Notes: a model not told the origin generated them from the letters alone. Positions 8,227-16,677 are shown, counted from the first letter of the stretch. The stretch: 54,786 nucleotides of DNA from JAUSIF01 sp036556265 (GCA_036556265.1 DATBJU010000001.1:1-54786); one strand, 5' to 3'. Translations and numbers: made by a program.

Positions 8227-8894
8227 GGCACGCGCTCCGGGGATTTCAGCGCCGCAGCGGCGGCGCGCGCATTCGCAATGAATGCCCTGATTTTCTCCGG
8301 GTCCTTCGCGCCCGGGCTCTTCTCGACCCCGGAAGAGACGTCGACGGCGTCAGGGCGCACCACTCGGATTGCCTCCGCCACGTTGCCGGGGTTCAACCCG
8401 CCCGAAAGCATCATCGGCTTCGATCGGTCGACTTGTGCAAGAAGCGTCCAGTCGAAGGCGCGACCGTGCCCGCCGGGGCGGGTTGCATTCTTCGGGGGAC
8501 GTGCATCAAAGAGAATACGATCGGCGACGGTCGCGTACTCCGTGGCGGCCTTCAGGTCTTCGGCGGCCGCTACTGGAATCGCTTTCATCATCGGCCGTCC
8601 AAGGCGCCTGCGCAGTTCTGCGAGACGTGCAGGCGACTCGGACCCATGCAGTTGAAAAATGTCCGGCGCGACCGACTTGGCGATACCGTCGAGCAGATCG
8701 TCGGCGGCGTCCACTGTCAGCGCCACGACGCGCGCCTTGCCGCGCGCGCGCGCCGCGAGTTTCGCGCCCGTCTCCAGTGAGACATTCCGCGGGCTCGGCG
8801 GGAAAAAGACGAGGCCGACGAGGTCTGCACCTGCTGCGAGGGCGGCGTCCATCGCGGCTAAGTCATTGATCCCGCAAATCTTGATCTCGAACAT
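8223..8894 (-). CDS. trpF: Phosphoribosylanthranilate isomerase
   Basis: TrpF isomerises phosphoribosylanthranilate in tryptophan synthesis. The 223-residue TIM-barrel starts MFEIKICGIN with the catalytic Cys7, and the phosphate-binding segments MLSGGLNPGNV and VDVSSGVE are present. The ATG at 8894 is chosen because it gives the family N-terminus; the frame is open upstream to 8960 without homology. It is first in the trpFBA unit and lies 41 bases downstream of the cyclodeaminase-like gene. Confidence 0.96.
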   Translation of the reverse strand: MFEIKICGINDLAAMDAALAAGADLVGLVFFPPSPRNVSLETGAKLAARARGKARVVALTVDAADDLLDGIAKSVAPDIFQLHGSESPARLAELRRRLGRPMMKAIPVAAAEDLKAATEYATVADRILFDARPPKNATRPGGHGRAFDWTLLAQVDRSKPMMLSGGLNPGNVAEAIRVVRPDAVDVSSGVEKSPGAKDPEKIRAFIANARAAAAALKSPERVP

Positions 8895-8935
8895 GGCTTT
8901 CGATGACACGAGGCCGGAGGCTTGTCCACCCGGCC

Positions 8936-9883
8936 TCATTTCCCGCCGAGCCGGCGCCACACGAGCATCGCGGCGGCCAGGTCCTCGACGGCCGTGCCAA
9001 CCGATTTGAACAGGGTGATCTCCTCGTCGGTCCCGCGTCCCGGCGCCAAGCCACGACAGAGCGCAAACAGGTCGGCGCGGATGTCATCCGATCGAAGCAA
9101 TCCTCGTTCGATCGGCCCGCGAAGATCACCCGCTTCCTCCGCGGCCTTGCGAGTATCAACAAAAACACGCGCGCGCACGACCGCCTCGTCGTCGACTTCG
9201 CGCATTTGCGGCTTGAAGCCTCCAACAAGATCGAGGTGGGTCCCCGGCTTGAGCGACGCGCCATGCACGAGCGGCGCCTCCGCGCCTGTGATGCAGGAGA
9301 CGATGTCGACACTGCGCGTCGCGGCATCCAGATCACGGACGGCAAGCGCAGCATGCCCTTCCGCGCGCAGTTCGCTGGCAACTGCCTCAGCCCTGGCAGC
9401 GGTGCGGTTCCAGATCAAGGTCTCACGAATGGACCGCACGGCGCGGAAGGCCCGGGCAAAATAGGGCGCAAGCGCACCAGCGCCAACGATCAGGTGCCGA
9501 CTCGCGGCGGCGCGAGAAAGATATTTCGCGGCAAGCGCGGATGCCGCGGCTGTGCGCCAACGGGTAAGCGCACCGCCGTCGAGAAGCGCGAGCGGCAGAC
9601 CGGTATCTCCGGAAAGCAGCAAGTAGCTTCCCGTGAGGCTCGGGACGCCGCACGCGACGTTGGCCGGGAAGATCGCGATAACTTTGATGCCAATGAAGGA
9701 GTCCCGCCCGGTGCCGCTCCAGGCCGGCATGAGCAGGAGCGTTGCCTCGGCATCGGGATGCGGGACCGCAACGTGATGGCGCGGCGGCACGGTGATGTCG
9801 GCGCGGAAGGCGTCCTTGAGCGCATCAATGAGCGACGGAAAGTCGAGCGACGACGCGATGTCGGCACCCGAAATCACACGCAT
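8936..9883 (-). CDS. Ornithine cyclodeaminase / mu-crystallin family NAD(P)-dependent enzyme
   Basis: This 315-residue protein belongs to the ornithine cyclodeaminase/mu-crystallin family, whose members include ornithine or lysine cyclodeaminases, alanine dehydrogenases and imino-acid reductases. Visible elements are Lys67 in GIKVIAIFPAN, Arg108 and Arg110 in LTRWRTA, a Rossmann glycine motif GAGALA at 134-139, and Asp218 in HLDLVGG at the position of the catalytic aspartate. The substrate cannot be assigned. It starts 7 bases after the lapA stop and so is in the same transcript, sitting between lapA and trpF. Confidence 0.85.
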   Translation of the reverse strand: MRVISGADIASSLDFPSLIDALKDAFRADITVPPRHHVAVPHPDAEATLLLMPAWSGTGRDSFIGIKVIAIFPANVACGVPSLTGSYLLLSGDTGLPLALLDGGALTRWRTAAASALAAKYLSRAAASRHLIVGAGALAPYFARAFRAVRSIRETLIWNRTAARAEAVASELRAEGHAALAVRDLDAATRSVDIVSCITGAEAPLVHGASLKPGTHLDLVGGFKPQMREVDDEAVVRARVFVDTRKAAEEAGDLRGPIERGLLRSDDIRADLFALCRGLAPGRGTDEEITLFKSVGTAVEDLAAAMLVWRRLGGK

Positions 9884-9890
9884 AGGCTAC

Positions 9891-10253
9891 TCAGCGGACC
9901 GCGGGCCGGTCAGTGGGCGGCACGAGCGAGCGAGGTACGTCAAAGCCCCGCGCGCCGCTCCGCGTTTCCGCTTCGACTTTCTCTGCACGCAAACGCGCCG
10001 CCTCGCGTTCAGCCCGGTGCGCCGCCATCTGCCATCGCAACCGTCCAAACCAGACGGTCGTGCCGCCGATCAGAACGCCGAGAATAAGTGCGATGAACAT
10101 CACGAGGAAGAGCGGCAGTTCGATCGCGTAGGCCGGCGCGATCTGGGAGAATGGATCGATGGACACGGTGACCCAGCCGCGGTTCGCGAGGGCAAACAAG
10201 AGTGCGATCGTCGCGATCGGCGCAAGGATGATCCAGGCCAATACTTTTCGCAT
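9891..10253 (-). CDS. lapA: LapA-domain (DUF1049) inner-membrane protein
   Basis: This is a 120-residue protein with two transmembrane segments (about 5-25 and 45-67), a short periplasmic loop, and a charged C-terminal coiled region (AEREAARLRAEKVEAE). That is the layout of LapA/YciS proteins, which help control LPS assembly in enterobacteria. Its role in alphaproteobacteria is less clear. GGGAG lies 9 bases before the ATG. It follows ihfB in the same orientation, a conserved alphaproteobacterial pairing. Confidence 0.85.
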   Translation of the reverse strand: MRKVLAWIILAPIATIALLFALANRGWVTVSIDPFSQIAPAYAIELPLFLVMFIALILGVLIGGTTVWFGRLRWQMAAHRAEREAARLRAEKVEAETRSGARGFDVPRSLVPPTDRPAVR

Positions 10254-10332
10254 TTCCGCAAGCTCCCGGCCAACTCTAGCAGAAGCGAACCGAGCCGGAT
10301 TTCCCGCTTGCGCGTAACCGCTTGTGGCGAAG

Positions 10333-10620
10333 TCAACGGCGCGGCCGGTTCAGCCGCTCGCGCATTTCCTTGCCGGTCTTGAAATAGGGGACGACTTTTT
10401 CCAGCACCTTCACTTGCGCGCCGGTGCGCGGGTTGCGGCCGAGGCGAGCCGGACGATTCTTGACCGAGAACGCGCCAAAACCTCGCAACTCGACGCGATC
10501 GCCACGAGCAAGCGCACGCGTAATCTCATCGAGGATGGCATCGACGATGTTTTCGACGTCGCGCTGGTAGAGATGCGGATTGGTTTCAGCAATCCGCTGC
10601 ACGAGCTCGGACTTAATCAT
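10333..10620 (-). CDS. ihfB: Integration host factor subunit beta
   Basis: This is a 95-residue HU/IHF-family DNA-bending protein that pairs with IHF-alpha. The DNA-intercalating proline is Pro64 in the GRNPRTGAQV arm, and the N-terminal MIKSELVQRI helix is typical. I chose the ATG at 10620 by this family start; the frame runs open to 10659 with unrelated residues. It lies between sppA upstream and lapA downstream, the usual alphaproteobacterial order. Confidence 0.96.
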   Translation of the reverse strand: MIKSELVQRIAETNPHLYQRDVENIVDAILDEITRALARGDRVELRGFGAFSVKNRPARLGRNPRTGAQVKVLEKVVPYFKTGKEMRERLNRPRR

Positions 10621-10675
10621 TACGCTCAGCCGCCCCCGAGCAAAAACCCGAATGATCAAAACGGGTTGTAAGACC

Positions 10676-11650
10676 TCAATCCGTCAAGGAAGGGTGCCAG
10701 AGGGCCAGTAGGCCGTCAAGTTGCGCGCGCGCGGCCGCCTGGCCGAGCGCCTCGGCGGAAAGCAGTGCACCCAAGCCCGGCATGCCGATCCCCTCGGCGA
10801 CGCGGCCGACCATCTCCAGCCAGCGGAACTCCGAGCCGAAGCGGCCGCCGCGCCAGTCGCGAACCCTGAGGTTGGCGGATACGCCCTTGTTCTTTTCGAG
10901 CCACTCGCGCGCGGTCCGTTCGCTGCCAATCTCGTCGACGAGCTTCATGGGGAGCGCCTGACCCGCCGTGAAGACGCGGCCGTCGGTCACCGCCGCGAGT
11001 TCGGCGTCGGTCAGTCCGCGCCGCTCACTCACGAGGCCGCGGAACCAGCCGTAGCTATCGAGGACGAGCGCCTGCATCGCTGCGCGCGCCTCAGGCGTTG
11101 TCGGTGAGTAGGGATTGGGCTCCGCCTTGAGCGGCGTCGATTTAATCTCCTCCACCTTCACCCCGAGAGTCGTCAGGAGTTGACTGACATTCGGATTCTG
11201 GAAGATGACACCGATCGACCCGACGATCGCATTGCGGTGCGCGAAGATACGATCGGTGCCGAGCGCTGCGACATAGCCACCCGAGGCAGCAAGTCCCTGC
11301 ACGACCGCGACGACGGGCTTCTTCTCCGCCAGGCGCCGGAGTCCCTCGTGAAGTGACTCCGCACCAACGACCGTGCCGCCCGGACTGTCGATCGAAACGA
11401 TCACGGCCTTCGCACCGGACTTAGCGATCTTCTCGAACATCTCGAGCCGCGTGCGATCGGAGCGGATGACGCCACCGATCGTTACGCGCGCGACATGCGC
11501 CTGCGTCTCACCAAAGTAGCCGCCGCCGTCGGCCGCAGCGTAGATGCCGACAACCAGCGCAGCGACTGCAGTGACTGCAAGCACGCGCCAAAGTGCGAGT
11601 TTTCGCCGCAGACGGCGGCGATCGACGATCGCGTCGGCATCGAAAGACAT
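10676..11650 (-). CDS. sppA: Signal peptide peptidase SppA (short, 36-kDa type)
   Basis: SppA is a membrane-bound serine protease that degrades cleaved signal peptides. The 324-residue short form has one N-terminal membrane segment (about 20-40) and a ClpP-like fold. The Ser-Lys dyad is Ser123 in GLAASGGY and Lys175 in STPLKAEP, 52 residues apart as in Bacillus SppA. GGAGG lies 6 bases upstream of the ATG. The gene is separated from pyrE by 117 bases. Confidence 0.94.
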   Translation of the reverse strand: MSFDADAIVDRRRLRRKLALWRVLAVTAVAALVVGIYAAADGGGYFGETQAHVARVTIGGVIRSDRTRLEMFEKIAKSGAKAVIVSIDSPGGTVVGAESLHEGLRRLAEKKPVVAVVQGLAASGGYVAALGTDRIFAHRNAIVGSIGVIFQNPNVSQLLTTLGVKVEEIKSTPLKAEPNPYSPTTPEARAAMQALVLDSYGWFRGLVSERRGLTDAELAAVTDGRVFTAGQALPMKLVDEIGSERTAREWLEKNKGVSANLRVRDWRGGRFGSEFRWLEMVGRVAEGIGMPGLGALLSAEALGQAAARAQLDGLLALWHPSLTD

Positions 11651-11767
11651 GGGGACCTCCGGTTGGGCTGCGATCCGAATCGCGCCGCGGTGCGAAAGCT
11701 AGAGCGGCGCGCATGGTGCCATCAAGGCGTAGGTCAGCAAGCGGTAATCGAAAAGGAAACAACGTCT

Positions 11768-12328
11768 TCAGCGCTTGAGAAAGTCATCGGCGGTGAACAG
11801 AGAGGCGAACGGCACGCCCGCCTTGGCAAAGGTTTCCGCCGCACCCTCGAGCCGGTCGACGATCGAAAGGACGAGCGCAACCTCCGCCCCCGCCTCGCGT
11901 GCAACCTCGACGGCCTGGATCGCCGAGCCGCCGGTCGTGGTCACATCTTCAAGGATCGCGACGCGTTTGCCAGCGAGGCTCGCGGGGCCTTCGATTCGCT
12001 TTTTGGTGCCGTGATCCTTCACGGCTTTGCGGACAAAGAACCCCGGTAGCGGCTTTCCCCGATCGTGGCTCAGGGCCGCCACCGACGCGATGAGGGGCAC
12101 GGCGCCCATTTCGAGGCCGCCCACGTAGTCAATGCCAAGACCGGAAAGGCGCGCGAGAATTATCTTCGCCAGCAGCGAAGCGCCCTCGGGATGAAACATC
12201 GTAGGCTTCATATCGAAGTAGAAGTCGCTCTCGCGGCCGGACGCGAGCACCACCTTGCGGCGACCAAACGAACGTTCCCGGATCAGCTCCGCGAGCCGGT
12301 CCCGGGTCGTCGTATCGTGTTGGTTCAT
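11768..12328 (-). CDS. pyrE: Orotate phosphoribosyltransferase
   Basis: PyrE transfers phosphoribose from PRPP to orotate in pyrimidine synthesis. The protein is 186 residues. The type I PRTase PRPP loop VAILEDVTTTGGS is at residues 123-135, and the flexible catalytic loop RKAVKDHGTKKRIEG precedes it. It sits between rpsA and sppA, which are adjacent in many relatives, so its position looks like an insertion into an older gene order. pyrF lies 31 kb away in this window. Confidence 0.95.
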   Translation of the reverse strand: MNQHDTTTRDRLAELIRERSFGRRKVVLASGRESDFYFDMKPTMFHPEGASLLAKIILARLSGLGIDYVGGLEMGAVPLIASVAALSHDRGKPLPGFFVRKAVKDHGTKKRIEGPASLAGKRVAILEDVTTTGGSAIQAVEVAREAGAEVALVLSIVDRLEGAAETFAKAGVPFASLFTADDFLKR

Positions 12329-12365
12329 AGCCCGGTTACCGGGAGCCCAACGTGCAGGAAACGGG

Positions 12366-12381
12366 GCGGACGAAAGTCCGC
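12366..12381 (-). terminator. Hairpin after rpsA
   Basis: A perfect 6-bp stem (GCGGAC/GTCCGC) closed by a tetraloop (GAAA on the plus strand, TTTC in the minus-strand RNA) lies 7 bases after the rpsA stop and 37 bases before the pyrE start. On the minus strand it is followed by CCCGTTT, so it is a plausible but weak terminator. Confidence 0.5.
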
Positions 12382-12388
12382 AGCCGCC

Positions 12389-14098
12389 TTATTCCTTCTT
12401 GTCACCCGAGCGCTGCTTCAGTGCGCTGCCAAGGATGTCGCCAAGCGTGGCGCCGGAGTCGGACGAGCCGTACTGGGCGACTGCTTCCTTCTCCTCGGCG
12501 ATTTCGAGTGCCTTGATCGACACCGACACCTTGCGCGCGCGCTTGTCGAACAGCGTAACGCGGGCATCGACCTTGTCACCGACTGCGAAGCGTTCGGGCC
12601 GTTGCTCGGCGCGATCGCGCGACAGATCGGAGCGCTTGATGAAAGACGACAGATCGGAGCCGACGATCTTCACTTCAATTCCGCCCTCGCTCACGGCGGT
12701 GACCTCGCAGGTGACGACGGCGCCTTTCTTGAGATCGCCGGCTTGCGCGAATGGGTCCCCCTGGAGCTGCTTGACGCCGAGGGAGATGCGCTCCTTCTCG
12801 ACGTCGACGTCAAGGACGACGACCTTCACGAAGTCGCCTTTCTTGTATTCCTCGATCACCTGCTCGCCGGGGCGATTCCAGTCGAGGTCGGAAAGGTGAA
12901 CCATGCCATCCACGTCACCTTCAAGGCCCAGGAAGAGACCAAACTCGGTCTTGTTTTTCACTTCGCCTTCGATCGTGGAACCCACCGGGTGCTTCTCGGC
13001 GAAACTCTCCCACGGATTGGCGAGCGTCTGTTTGAGGCCCAAGGAAATGCGACGCTTGACCGGGTCGACTTCAAGGATCGCGACTTCGACCTCCTGCGAG
13101 GTGGAGACGATCTTACCCGGATGAACATTCTTCTTGGTCCACGACATCTCCGACACGTGGACGAGGCCTTCGATGCCCGGTTCGAGCTCCACGAACGCCC
13201 CGTAGTCGGTGATGTTCGTGACGCGGCCCTTGACCTTGGTGCCGACAGGGTACTTGCCCTCGATCCCTTCCCACGGATCCCCCTGGAGCTGCTTCATGCC
13301 AAGCGAGATGCGGTGGGTCTCGTGATTGATCTTGATAATCTTGACCTTCACGGTCTGACCGATCGCGAGCACCTCGGTCGGGTGATTGACGCGGCGCCAG
13401 GCGATGTCGGTTACGTGCAGGAGTCCGTCGATGCCGCCGAGATCGACGAACGCACCGTAGTCGGTGATGTTCTTGACGACCCCATCAACAACCTGGCCTT
13501 CCTCGAGGCTCGATACGAGCTCCTGGCGCTGGCCGGCGCGGGTCTCTTCCAGAACGGTGCGGCGGGAGACGACGATGTTGCCGCGCCTGCGATCCATCTT
13601 GAGAATTTGAAACGGCTGCTGATTGTGCATGAGCGGGCCGATGTCGCGGATCGGCCGGATGTCGACCTGGCTGCGCGGCAGGAAAGCGACGGCACCGTCG
13701 AGATCGACGGTGTAGCCGCCCTTCACCTGGTTGAAGATGACGCCCGAGACCTTCTCGTTGTTCTGGAACGCCCTCTCCAGGCGCACCCACGATTCCTCGC
13801 GCCGCGCCTTGTCACGCGACAGAACCGCCTCACCCAGAGCATTCTCGATGCGGTCGAGGAAGACTTCGACTTCGTCGCCTACCTTCAGCGTCGCTTCCCG
13901 ACCAGGCCCGGCAAATTCCTTCAAGGGCACGCGGCCCTCGGTTTTCAGGCCGATATCGATGACGGCGATGTCTTTCTCGATCGCAACGACTTTTCCCTTG
14001 ACGACGGATCCTTCCTGCAAGTCGGCGCGGCCGAAGGACTCCTCGAGCAGGGCGGCAAAGTCCTCCCTGGTGGGTTGCTGGGTGGCGGTAGCAGGCAT
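12389..14098 (-). CDS. rpsA: 30S ribosomal protein S1
   Basis: S1 binds mRNA at the 30S platform and helps initiate translation. The 569-residue protein contains six S1 RNA-binding repeats at roughly 30-100, 115-180, 200-270, 285-357, 372-442 and 460-530. The repeated phrases NITDYGAFV and LEPGIEGLVHVSEMSW are visible in the central repeats. GAGGAG lies 5 bases before the ATG, a strong site. The gene follows cmk, the usual cmk-rpsA pair. A stable hairpin occupies the short space between them (see 14110-14148). Confidence 0.98.
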   Translation of the reverse strand: MPATATQQPTREDFAALLEESFGRADLQEGSVVKGKVVAIEKDIAVIDIGLKTEGRVPLKEFAGPGREATLKVGDEVEVFLDRIENALGEAVLSRDKARREESWVRLERAFQNNEKVSGVIFNQVKGGYTVDLDGAVAFLPRSQVDIRPIRDIGPLMHNQQPFQILKMDRRRGNIVVSRRTVLEETRAGQRQELVSSLEEGQVVDGVVKNITDYGAFVDLGGIDGLLHVTDIAWRRVNHPTEVLAIGQTVKVKIIKINHETHRISLGMKQLQGDPWEGIEGKYPVGTKVKGRVTNITDYGAFVELEPGIEGLVHVSEMSWTKKNVHPGKIVSTSQEVEVAILEVDPVKRRISLGLKQTLANPWESFAEKHPVGSTIEGEVKNKTEFGLFLGLEGDVDGMVHLSDLDWNRPGEQVIEEYKKGDFVKVVVLDVDVEKERISLGVKQLQGDPFAQAGDLKKGAVVTCEVTAVSEGGIEVKIVGSDLSSFIKRSDLSRDRAEQRPERFAVGDKVDARVTLFDKRARKVSVSIKALEIAEEKEAVAQYGSSDSGATLGDILGSALKQRSGDKKE

Positions 14099-14109
14099 TC
14101 AGTCTCCTC

Positions 14110-14148
14110 AATGACAAACAGGGCGCGGGCTGCCCGCACCCTGTCATT
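14110..14148 (-). promoter_or_regulatory. Hairpin at the cmk-rpsA junction
   Basis: The arms AATGACA and GGGCGCGGGC (14110-14116, 14121-14130) pair with 14132-14148 with one mismatch and a four-base bulge. On the minus-strand RNA the GC stem is followed by TGTTTGTC and then by the rpsA ribosome site GAGGAG. It begins within the cmk stop codon. It could be a partial terminator, an RNA stabiliser, or an S1 autoregulatory structure; the sequence alone does not decide. Confidence 0.5.
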
Positions 14149-14765
14149 CACACTCCGCGGACGATCTTCAGGGCCTCCTGGAATGCGGCCTCTATATCCA
14201 AGTCGGTGGTATCGAGCAAGACCGCATCAGGCGCGGGTTTCAGCGGTGCTACGGCACGCGCGGCGTCGCGCTCGTCGCGCCGCCTGATGTCCGTGAGAAC
14301 CTCATCATACGTGGTCTTCTCGCCGCGCGCCGTCAATTCCTTGTAGCGGCGGGCCGCGCGAGCCTCGGTTGTCGCCATCACGAAGAGCTTCGCATCGGCG
14401 TTCGGGCAGACGACCGTGCCGGTATCGCGGCCGTCGAGCACCGCGCCCCCCGGCCGTTCGGCGAAGCTCCGCTGCAAGCCGAGCAGCGCGGCGCGTACAT
14501 CCGGCATAGCGGCCACGCGCGACGCCGCCTCGCCGAGCCCCTTCTTCATGAGGCGATCGCGATCGAGTTCCTCGATTTCAACTGAGCGCGCCGCAGCGAC
14601 CGCCGCCGCCACGTCATCGAGCGGGCGGCCCGCGGCGAGCACCTTCTCGCCGACGGCGCGATAGAGAAGCCCCGTGTCGAGATGCGGAAGACTGAAATGT
14701 GCGGCGAGCCGCTGGGCGAGCGTGCCCTTCCCGGAGGCGGCCGGCCCATCAATGGTAATAACCAT
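14148..14765 (-). CDS. cmk: Cytidylate kinase
   Basis: Cmk phosphorylates CMP and dCMP. The 205-residue protein has the P-loop GPAASGKGT at residues 7-15 and the family segment VLDGRDTGTVVCPNA. It starts 3 bases after the aroA stop and is followed by rpsA, so aroA-cmk-rpsA form a probable operon, as is common in proteobacteria. Confidence 0.97.
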   Translation of the reverse strand: MVITIDGPAASGKGTLAQRLAAHFSLPHLDTGLLYRAVGEKVLAAGRPLDDVAAAVAAARSVEIEELDRDRLMKKGLGEAASRVAAMPDVRAALLGLQRSFAERPGGAVLDGRDTGTVVCPNADAKLFVMATTEARAARRYKELTARGEKTTYDEVLTDIRRRDERDAARAVAPLKPAPDAVLLDTTDLDIEAAFQEALKIVRGV

Positions 14766-14768
14766 CGG

Positions 14769-16124
14769 TTACCCGATGTCGGCGCCGAGCTTGCCCATGA
14801 GCTCGGCGAAGCCAGGAAAGCTCGTGGCCACGAACGAGGCGTCGTCGACGCCAACCTGTTTCTCGCTTGCGAGCCCCATGACAAGAAAGCTCATGGCGAT
14901 GCGGTGATCCATGTGCGTCATGACCTTGCCGCCGCCCTTCGCGCGGCCGCGGCCGTGCACAAAGAGATCGTCGCCCACAATCTCCACCTCGACTCCGTTC
15001 GCCCGCAGTCCTGCAGCAATCGAAGCGAGCCGGTCGGACTCCTTGAGTCGCAATTCCGCAAGACCGCGCATGCGCGTGGTCCCTTCGGCGAAGCTCGCCG
15101 CCACTGCGAGCACCGGATACTCGTCGATCATCGACGGCGCGCGGGCGGCCGGCACATCCACACCCTTGAGGGAAGATGCCCGCACGCGCAGATCTACCAC
15201 GGGCTCGCCACTTTCCTCACGCCGGTCGATCGCTTCGATTGCGGCACCCATCTCGCGCAACGTTTCGAGCAGGCCTGTGCGCAGCGGGTTCGCGAGAGCA
15301 TTCGTGAGTGTGAGGTCGGATCCAGGCACGATGAGCGCAGCGACGAGCGGGAATGCCGCCGAAGAAGGGTCGGCGGGCACGACAACCCGCTGGGGCACTA
15401 GCTCGGGGCGACCCTTGATCGTTATACGGCTTCCGCGGGCACCTTCCGGGGCACACACCACTTCCGCGCCGAAGTGGCGGAGCATGCGCTCGGTATGATC
15501 GCGCGTCGCTTCCTTCTCGATCACGATCGTCTCGCCCGGCGCGGCGAGGCCGCACAGGAGCACGGCCGACTTGACCTGTGCGGAGGCGACGGGACTTTCG
15601 AATTCGATCGGGATCGGATCGCGCGCGCCGCGCAGGCGGACGGGTAGGCATCCACCCGCGCCTTCTTCCACGACCACCGCGCCCATGGCCGCGAGCGGTT
15701 CCAGCACGCGGCGCATCGGACGCCGGCGCAAACTGGCATCGCCGTCGAATGTCGCCTCGATCGGATGCCCGGCCACGACCCCCATCGTGAGCCGCGTCCC
15801 CGTACCGGCGTTGCCGAAGTCGAGCGTGTGTTGGGGCGCGAGTAGCGTTCCGATCCCGGCCCCCCGCACACGCCAGCGTCCGAAGCCGGCGCGATCGATG
15901 GTTGCACCAAGCGCAGCGCACGCCCGCGCTGTGGCGAGCACGTCCTCGCCCTCCAACAACCCTTCGATCTCGCTCGGTCCGACGGCGAGGAGTCCGATCA
16001 GCAGCGCGCGATGTGAAATGGACTTGTCACCCGGCACGCGTGCCCGGCCGGCAATGGGGCCCGCGCGCCGGGCAACAAGCGGCGCCAGAGCGGCCCTCTC
16101 CTTGGCGGGCGCAGCCGTCGGCAT
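14769..16124 (-). CDS. aroA: 3-phosphoshikimate 1-carboxyvinyltransferase (class II EPSP synthase)
   Basis: AroA joins phosphoenolpyruvate to shikimate-3-phosphate in the shikimate pathway. At 451 residues it matches the class II group represented by Agrobacterium CP4: PGDKSISHRA at 31-40, GLLEGEDV at 55-62, SAQVKSAVLL, TRDHTE, and DHRIAMSFLVMG. The residue matching CP4 Ala100 is Gly107 (in GNAGTGTRL), as in class I glyphosate-sensitive enzymes, while the Leu at the CP4 105 position is kept. GAGG lies 9 bases before the ATG. It is the first gene of aroA-cmk-rpsA and is divergent from the TIGR02300 gene. Confidence 0.97.
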   Translation of the reverse strand: MPTAAPAKERAALAPLVARRAGPIAGRARVPGDKSISHRALLIGLLAVGPSEIEGLLEGEDVLATARACAALGATIDRAGFGRWRVRGAGIGTLLAPQHTLDFGNAGTGTRLTMGVVAGHPIEATFDGDASLRRRPMRRVLEPLAAMGAVVVEEGAGGCLPVRLRGARDPIPIEFESPVASAQVKSAVLLCGLAAPGETIVIEKEATRDHTERMLRHFGAEVVCAPEGARGSRITIKGRPELVPQRVVVPADPSSAAFPLVAALIVPGSDLTLTNALANPLRTGLLETLREMGAAIEAIDRREESGEPVVDLRVRASSLKGVDVPAARAPSMIDEYPVLAVAASFAEGTTRMRGLAELRLKESDRLASIAAGLRANGVEVEIVGDDLFVHGRGRAKGGGKVMTHMDHRIAMSFLVMGLASEKQVGVDDASFVATSFPGFAELMGKLGADIG

Positions 16125-16272
16125 CGGCTATATCCTCACGAAAAATCGCGCAGCCTCTAGCACGCAAGGTGCGGTCCGTCACCGCGGGCTGAACTTGCAC
16201 TTTTCGGCCTTGACAGCCATTTGAGCGCAGTCCATGGAGGCACCCATTTTTCAGAGCCGTGGAGCGCGTGCA

Positions 16273-16677
16273 GTGGCGAAGCCGGAGCTTGGCCTCAAAA
16301 GAATTTGCGGAAACTGCGGAGCGAAGTTCTACGACCTAGCCCGCGACCCGATCATGTGCCCGAAGTGCGGCACGGTCTACGTTCCGACCGCCGCCTCGGC
16401 ACGTGCGCCGGCGCGGCCGGAGCCGGTTGCTGTTGCGGTGGCCGAGGAACCCGAACCGCCGACGCCCGCCGGGGCCGAGGTGATCTCGCTTGAGGAGGCG
16501 GACGCCGAGGCCGCCAACAACAAGAAAAAGGGCGGTGCCGGCGACACCGAGGGTGAAGACGAGGTCGAGGTGGCGGGCGGCGAAGACGACGATACGTTCC
16601 TCGAAGAGGAAGAGGAGGAAGCGGGCGACGTCTCCGATATTATCGGCGAAAAGCTCGAAGAGGACGAGGAGTCCTGA
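16273..16677 (+). CDS. TIGR02300 family zinc-ribbon protein with acidic tail
   Basis: This is a 134-residue conserved alphaproteobacterial protein of unknown function. The N-terminus KPELGLKRICGNCGAKFYDLARDP followed by CPKCG forms a CxxC...CxxC zinc ribbon; the first part is read here only as landmarks at residues 3-27 and 29-33. The family hallmark FYDLN reads FYDLA. The C-terminal half is strongly acidic (runs of Glu/Asp from about residue 95). GTG 16273 is chosen because it gives the family start and has GGAG 8 bases upstream; an ATG at 16234 would add 13 residues. It lies between aroA (divergent) and tRNA-Ala, its usual place in Rhizobiales. Confidence 0.88.
   Translation: MAKPELGLKRICGNCGAKFYDLARDPIMCPKCGTVYVPTAASARAPARPEPVAVAVAEEPEPPTPAGAEVISLEEADAEAANNKKKGGAGDTEGEDEVEVAGGEDDDTFLEEEEEEAGDVSDIIGEKLEEDEES

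Noticed and set aside
12065..14287. 740-residue plus-strand open frame opposite rpsA and pyrE
   Set aside because: It is an antisense frame of the high-GC rpsA gene; the minus strand encodes six clear S1 repeats and the plus frame has no recognisable domain or ribosome site.
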